Positions 1 through 45,803 of a DNA stretch of 45,803 nt are shown here, in pieces. Each line of letters begins with the position of its first letter. Position 1 is the stretch's first letter. The DNA is from Chromera velia (taxonomy: Eukaryota; Sar; Chromeraceae). A model generated the notes under the pieces. It did not search any database. It was not told where the DNA came from and was given only the letters and a program-made list of their open reading frames with translations. The translations under genes and the position numbers were made by a program. The DNA lies in the NCBI GenBank assembly GCA_018398765.1, contig JAHBMJ010000531.1, forward strand, positions 1-45,803. Direction: 5' to 3'.

Positions 1-991
1 AAAAGAAATCATGAAGACGAAAGGAAACGAGTCAAACAAGCATGAAGGAAAGAAGGAAGGTCTAGAGGAAGGTTCTGGAAGAAAGGAAAGAAGGAATCTA
101 ACGAACGAAAAAGGAGAGAACCTCAGAGAGTCTGATCCTGAAGCAAGGACTCTTAATAGCAAAACCGGTAGTGCTCCTCCAAACGATCCTCCAAGGCGCC
201 CAGCGGACATGCGCGCCCGCCCCCCCTTTCTACTGAATCAATTGACGATGATCCAAGGCTTGCATGCAACAACGAAGCAAGCGACGCCCTTCCGTCACGA
301 AGTCCTTGTCCGTGAACCGATTGCTTCGAAGAGGATTGACAGAAAGACCCGATTTCACTAGCCCCACCGAGGCATGTCCCTTCCCCGCCCTATTTACCAC
401 TCCTGCACAAAGCGACAAACCATCCCTCTGTCGCACAACTGCACCCCGAACTCCCGAAGAAGTCCCAAACACACCTTGAAACTTCTCCTGATACGGTTGA
501 GTCAGACACCGTCTAGTTGTTTTCATCACAGAGCAATGGTCATATTCATGCGTATTGGACTCTTTCTGCACAAGAGGGGGCTCAAGACTGCAACATGATG
601 CAGTCAAGGGGCCGGGAAATAATCAGATTGGCCTCTAATCGATCGACCGTTTATGTTGAGATGCCTCCGTTTGAAGCCTGTTTAAGCTCCACCGGGTCGA
701 TCGGCGGGCCGCAGCATCATCAGTAAGAGTTGATTGATTGCAGTCTTTTGCATGCGATTGATAGTAATTGATTGATTATCATGTAAACAGTTTGTGGCAC
801 AGGTATTTTTGGCCTATGTGGGCCGGCCAGGAAGGTCCGATGCGTGTATACGCTTTTCTTGAACGCCGCACGTCGAGCGCTCCAAGCTGCACTCGGCATT
901 GGAGCAAGAGGCCAATCCTCCAGACATTAATCCTATCCTATCCTATCCTTCCTATAAAAAAAATTTAGTGCCCACCCCTAGGAAAAAGAAG
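1..991. other. 5' flank with no supported gene
   Basis: I see no exon that can be supported. The first 130 bases are purine-rich (GAAGGAA-type runs), which makes a lysine-rich reading frame but nothing protein-like. A minus-strand open stretch at 230-607 has no recognisable domain and no convincing splice context. A short CTATC repeat lies near 930-955. At 973-981 the string CACCCCTAG mirrors the start of the transposon at 1000, and could be the end of another copy of the same family. Confidence 0.5.
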
Positions 992-999
992 TTCGGGAA

Positions 1000-1459
1000 C
1001 TAGGGGTGTCACAGAGAAAAAAAAAAGTATATAACTCAATTTGTCGGGGAGTTGCTTTTTCTTTTTTTTTTTCTTTCTGTAAAACAACCGTTGTGTCGCT
1101 GTTGCACGGGTGGTGTACAAGTGTTGCAAGGTGTTGCGGGCCGTTCAAAAAAAAAAAAGTGCATAACTCAATTGACCTCTCTGAACCTAACTACCACTTA
1201 AAATTTTAAGCCGCATTTTTGGATAAGCTTGAAAGTCCGCGCCGCAGGCGCGGATCATTTACGGTATCTTGAAACCCAAAGCCGCATATCTGGACGGTGC
1301 CTTGACCTTGTATACCGCAAGCGTGAACGGTCTCTTGAAAAACAATGCCGCAAATAAAGATCATCTTGATTATATTTTTTCAAGTGGTACTTAGCTTTAG
1401 GGAGGTTACTCAATTTTTCAGATATTTTTTATTAGTTTTTTTCTCTGTGACACTCCTAG
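1000..1459. mobile_element. hAT-like MITE (non-autonomous DNA transposon)
   Basis: The element is 460 bp. Its left end (1000-1023) reads CTAGGGGTGTCACAGAG followed by A's, and its right end (1436-1459) is the inverted copy with one mismatch in 24. Both sides are flanked by the exact 8-bp direct repeat TTCGGGAA (992-999 and 1460-1467), as expected for a target-site duplication. An 8-bp duplication with termini of the CTAGGGGTG type is characteristic of the hAT superfamily. There is no transposase reading frame, so it would move only with help from elsewhere. Inside, a block beginning GCCGCA recurs three times about 60 bp apart (near 1211, 1281 and 1348), and subterminal segments are also inverted (around 1190-1205 and 1380-1400). 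Seen directly: the inverted ends and the duplication. Inferred: the superfamily. Confidence 0.75.
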
Positions 1460-1467
1460 TTCGGGAA

Positions 1468-2522
1468 GCACCGGAAATATACCATGCGGGATGTACAAGC
1501 TGTGCTAGAAGCTGTGAGACAGTGGAGATACGATCAAAGGGTCTCTCTGTACATATACGTTCTAGATCCGATTCCATTCTGTCAGGCAATGTCAACAGGA
1601 ACTATTAAACGGACATCGAGAATGCTCAGAACCGTGACAGAACGGGGTAGGCGCGGTCTTTGGAGCCTGTGAGCGAATGATCGAACGCGTGATGGTTAAG
1701 GCGGAACGTGTGTGAACAGTGGGAGGAATGTGCTTTGTAGGGAAACCAATTCGTTGCACGAAACTTGACGAGTCAAGCAAAGAAGGGCGCGGTAAGGCAC
1801 CGATCAGGTGGAACAACGGTAGGAAGATGCGGGATCAAGTGGGTGGTTTGTGTGTTTCCTTCTGCCCTTTGCCCTTTGACTCTTTCTTCTTTTCTCCTCT
1901 TAGACGAGACACAAAAGATGGACGCATGTTACAAGCACCCGGCCTTCTTCGCATTTCCACCTCCTCACCTCGCAGAAAGTGGCCAGATCGAACCAGAGAA
2001 ACAATCCCTCAGTATAACGGTGAACTACTACTCTTGTTCGACCAAGTGTGGAACAAATTGAGTGTCTGTCTTTTTCTTCTTCGTCTAACGATCGATGGAC
2101 TGCAGTGCCACAAATTCAATTCAAGTTCTTTTAATCCGAAAGCAAACTCTTTGACAAGGTCGAAGGATTGACGTTCATTTCAAACCAACGAAAGAACGTT
2201 GAGCGAGAGGCACTGCAAACTCTCTCTCCACAGGACAGACCATCTGTCTCTCCAAATGACGATGTCTAGGACGATGTGGAGGAAAAGAAGAGAAAGAAAA
2301 CAAATTGACGCGCTCGATCGATCTGACCTTCCTCAACATTCACTTACTATCCCACTCAGTCTCTACTACAAGACACGACCGATCGACAGACCTGGAGATT
2401 ACATCTTCGATACAATGCATTGATTTCTACCTCCGCACTCTGTTTCTTTTCTTTTGTCCACTCTGCAGGAAAGCCTCTCTTTCCTAATCTTTCTCGTTCA
2501 TCTTCTGTTCTCTTCTCTCTTC
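1468..2522. other. region with no supported gene, downstream of the minus-strand gene
   Basis: This lies beyond the stop codon of the minus-strand gene and should contain its 3' untranslated region, but I see no clear poly(A) signal. On the plus strand, a TCTCCTCTTAG acceptor-like site ends near 1904 and is followed by an open stretch to 2061 (reading DETQKMDACYKHP and onward). I could not link it to a second exon or to any family, so it is not called as a gene. Confidence 0.4.
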
Positions 2523-4429
2523 TCAGAGAAGAGATCTCGGCACAAGCCCCGTGATCTCGAGCATTGTCCTGATCTGACTGGGTATGGATTCTCCTGTCCA
2601 TAGCTCTGTCAGCAGACCTGTGGCAAAGAAGAACATCGCCAACCTGAAGGCAGGGAAAGAGACAGAGAGAAAGAGGCGCAGATCGATCGAAGGCTTGCAG
2701 GGAGGCAGACCAGCAAAAGGGACCAAAAGAGCTGAAAAATTCAAACTTCTTTCTGTATCCAACCTTCCTTCCATAGTGAATCAGTGCCACCCAAGTCTTG
2801 GGCAGAGGTGCACACGAAGACAAATTCTCCCTTCCTTTCTCTCACTCACTCACTCACTCACTCACACACACACATACACACGCACGCACGCGCACACACA
2901 CAGAGGGGGCCCGACAAACACACAAGCATACCTGAACACCACAGCCCCTATGCAGAAAGCCTTTTCGAGAGGGAATCCTCTTCTCTTGTCTTTCTCAGGA
3001 ACGCTTTGAACTAAGAGACAGGCAGTGCCAGAGAAACAAACACTCGTTGACTGACCCACTGACTCACTCACTCATCTACCCACCGACTTCCTGTCGCTCT
3101 CCTTACTTTTTTCACGTGTGAACTGTGCGAGGCAATACAATGCTAGAAGGGCATCGACCTCACTGAGCGCGCGCGCGCGCGCACACACACACACACACAC
3201 GTGTATTCCTTCGCACTCACCCACCCCTCACCCAAAAGAACCGACGGACGGACAAACGGACCTCCCATTGATCAGTTCCGGAATCGGAGCCCACCCAACC
3301 CACTGGTCCTCTTCCTCTTCAGGGTCGAGGGCTGTCTCGAACCGCTCTTGCAAGTTCTGTGTGTAGGGGGAGAAAGACCGAGACTGAGATCAGAGTTTCA
3401 GGCAAAAGAAAAAAAGGGTTATAGACAGGCCAAGACGCAATCACAGAGACTCGCAGAGCCACTCAGTCAAAAAGGAACACAGCCCCACAACCATATCTCG
3501 CTCCAGAAACAAGCAACTTAGTGACTGAACAAATCAAGGACACTGCCCAACGAGTAGATGTTCCCATCCCAACAAACAAACCAATTAACTGACCAAAAGT
3601 TTGACCCGTTTCTCCCCAGAATTGACGCACTCCTTTTTTCCCGGTGTTTCCGTCTCCTCCACCAGGGAGTTCACAGAGGAGCATAGCTTCTCATAATAAG
3701 CATCGAAGCCCATCTCCACCAAGTCAGCAACCTTCTGCTCGAACTCATTCCGAGACATGTCGCCCTTCCAGTCGGCCATCAACTCCCATGTCAGCTGCAG
3801 TGGTGATTGAAATTGTGCCTGTTTGAACCAAACAAGTGCATGCTGCATGCATAAGCAAACATTTCCGCCTGCACTCTGCCACCCACTCCTGCGACGAGTG
3901 CACTGAGGTGGGTAGAGGGACAGCTAGAAGGTCTGTTCGCTCACCTACTCTCTCTCTCAGTCTGGCTGTGTGAAAGAGGAGGACAAGTGGGGACACAAAA
4001 ATAGAGAGCAGTGCACATGTATGCCTGCGTGGAGGCCCACCCCGCAGCTTCATGACTTACTTGTGCGACTCGTCGAGGTGCCGTCTCCTGATTCAGAGAC
4101 TCAGGAAGGGAGTGGGAAGACGAAGACACAGGACGGAACTTCACAGAATTGATTCGCTCGCAGAAGTCGACAACAGAAAAGCGATTTCGCTTCTTCAAAA
4201 GCTTTCCTGCTGCCCCTTCTTGTGCCACCCGTCCGTAGATCTTAGCGGCGTCATTGACAGGAACCTGCAGAGAGGAGGACAAGAAAGGACACGTGTAGAG
4301 GGAGCTAGAATCGCTACTTGCGCAGAAGAGCATCATAACCGGAAGCACGCGAATGCTGCAACTTACCGAGAAAGATGCCGCAAGCTCCACGCAGAGAGCG
4401 AAGAGCAAGGTCAAACTTCTCGGCAACAT
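2523..4429 (-). CDS. secreted or plastid-targeted protein of unknown function, 6 exons, 230 aa
   Basis: Exons, in transcript order: 4429-4367, 4264-4061, 3794-3594, 3356-3262, 3122-3088, 2617-2523. All junctions keep frame (693 nt including the TGA stop). Exon 1 encodes exactly the signal peptide, MLPRSLTLLFALCVELAASFS; the A-A-S-F-S end resembles cleavage sites that precede plastid transit peptides in secondary algae. A basic stretch follows (around residues 40-50, KLLKKRNR), then a charged helical region and an acidic EEEED segment near residue 175. I recognise no family. All five donors match GTNNGT (two GTAAGT, then GTCAGT, GTCCGT, GTCGGT), like those of the giant gene. Exon 3 could instead begin at 3818, adding eight residues; I prefer 3794 because it has the usual TGCAG acceptor. 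Exon 5 (35 nt) and exon 6 are the least certain. The gene is transcribed away from the giant gene. Confidence 0.65.
2839..2902. repeat. CTCA / CA microsatellite
   Basis: CTCA units grade into CA and CGCA units. It lies inside the last intron of the minus-strand gene. Read on that strand it is TG-rich. Confidence 0.9.
3166..3200. repeat. GC/AC dinucleotide repeat
   Basis: About nine GC units are followed by about nine AC units, able to form alternating purine-pyrimidine (Z-type) DNA. It lies in intron 4 of the minus-strand gene. Confidence 0.9.
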
Positions 4430-5150
4430 GGCAAGTTCTTACAGTGTGAGTTGCGATCTCTCACTGGTGTGACTCTCGTCTTACTTCGAAAAATGAAACC
4501 CCTCGCACTTCTTGTCCCCACGCGATGCTTCACAGACTGATCAGCCGAGAACGTTTGAGCACAGTTGGCGAACTCCTGTCCGACGAGTAATTAAGAGAGC
4601 TTTACCCTGCTGTTGCATGAATGCCCCCCAGCTCAAACACGCTATAGCTCCGCCCTCGATCGATCGATCGAGATCCGATCGAGGGGCCATATGACGGAGA
4701 CGCCCGAGGGGCACTCGCACGGAGCATCACGGAGCACGAAATTTCACAAACACTCGAACGCGCGCGCGGTTGCACGTATCACAACATGCATGTGGCTAAA
4801 AATAAATTGGCTTTCAGTGACGATCAAAAGAAAAGAAACAGCTAGCGAAAAACGATTTGACGGTGATCGGCACTCTTGAACGCTGTTTCCCTGCAGCGGT
4901 CAGGTCTGCGCAACGTCGACTGGTGCTTTGACAGTTCCATTCTTCCCCCCTTGTCAGTGTGTGGACCTGGTTTTTTGAACTGTCGAAACATCAGCAAGAA
5001 AGACGAATCAGTGAAGGGGACAACAGTGTGTCTCTTGTGAGACGGTGGTTGTGGAAGGAGACAGAAACGGAGGGTTGGGTTGTTCTTTGAGGGAGGATGG
5101 TAGAATCGCCACATTGGAGGTGGCGAGTCTTCGCCCTTCCTCCACGATTG
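4430..5150. promoter_or_regulatory. divergent intergenic region between the two start codons
   Basis: This 721-bp stretch separates the start codons of the two head-to-head genes and must contain both 5' untranslated regions and promoters. It holds a GATC-rich palindrome near 4655-4684 (CTCGATCGATCGATCGAG followed by a shorter inverted copy), a direct repeat CACGGAGCA at about 4720-4738, and an AT-rich patch near 4796-4807. No TATA box or initiator can be assigned with confidence. A plus-strand ATG at 5097 is in frame with the giant gene but would place 18 polar residues before the signal peptide. Confidence 0.55.
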
Positions 5151-45641
<40,491 letters not shown>

Positions 45642-45803
45642 GTAGGTCTCTCTTCCTCTGTTCCTCTCTCTCTCTCCCTCTCTCTGTCTCGCTTCTTTTT
45701 CTGTGTCTGTGTCTCTTTCACTCTCTTGTTTTCTTTCTGCCTTTCTCGTATAATTTTTCTGTCGGTTGCGCTACACACGATCATCCGTGGGGGGGGGGGG
45801 GGG
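45642..45803 (+). other. start of intron 71 and window end in a G15 run
   Basis: The GTAGGT donor at 45642 opens an intron that runs off the window. The last 15 bases are all G, possibly a contig edge at a homopolymer. Confidence 0.7.

Noticed and set aside
230-607. Minus-strand open stretch of 125 codons
   Set aside because: No domain, no hydrophobic pattern, no splice context and no similarity I recognise.
1905-2061. Possible plus-strand exon after TCTCCTCTTAG
   Set aside because: No partner exon could be joined in frame with a good donor, and the translation matches nothing known to me.
3795-3818. Longer exon 3 of the minus-strand gene, from the acceptor at 3818
   Set aside because: It is also in frame, but the acceptor is AACAG; the one at 3794 has the TGCAG form that most acceptors in this window share. 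Not decisive.
5097-5150. Upstream in-frame ATG of the giant gene
   Set aside because: It would put 18 polar residues, including several Trp and Arg, in front of the signal peptide core. The ATG at 5151 gives a standard signal peptide.

Overview
The window is nuclear DNA of a eukaryote. It has spliced genes with GT-AG introns, abundant microsatellites, one assembly gap and no bacterial features. Both genes that can be built encode proteins starting with a signal peptide. The larger one ends in a plastid/cyanobacterial-type ribosomal protein S1 module, which points to an alga with a secondary (complex) plastid. A chromerid-like alveolate would fit the long T-rich, microsatellite-filled introns, but that is inference; stramenopiles and other secondary algae are not excluded.

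Layout. 1-2522 holds no gene I can support, but has a 460-bp hAT-like MITE (1000-1459) with 24-bp inverted ends and an exact 8-bp target duplication. 2523-4429 (minus) is a six-exon gene for a 230-residue protein of unknown function with a signal peptide. 4430-5150 is the shared divergent promoter region. From 5151 to beyond the window end (plus) runs one giant gene: 71 exons join through 70 introns without a stop or frame break, giving 4,933 codons so far, with the 3' end outside the window.

The giant protein starts with a signal peptide and a basic Ser/Arg/Thr-rich stretch, as in bipartite plastid presequences. About 4,270 residues of charged, acidic, mostly helical sequence without a recognisable family follow. 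Three S1 RNA-binding domains and the C-terminal signature of plastid S1 lie at about residues 4417-4700, then an acidic tail. It appears to be a plastid bS1-like protein inside a protein more than ten times the usual size.

The introns are also unusual. Every donor in my models (76 of 76) has G at +5, but +3 is most often C (GTCNGT), and many donors run on into GTNN tetranucleotide arrays. Acceptors are nearly always TGCAG, sometimes preceded by TGCC or TGCA arrays. Several introns carry decayed copies of the neighbouring exon end or splice site. A purine-rich core of about 25-45 bp embedded in CTGT repeats recurs in at least four introns. All counts come from exon models made by eye from the sequence, without transcript data.
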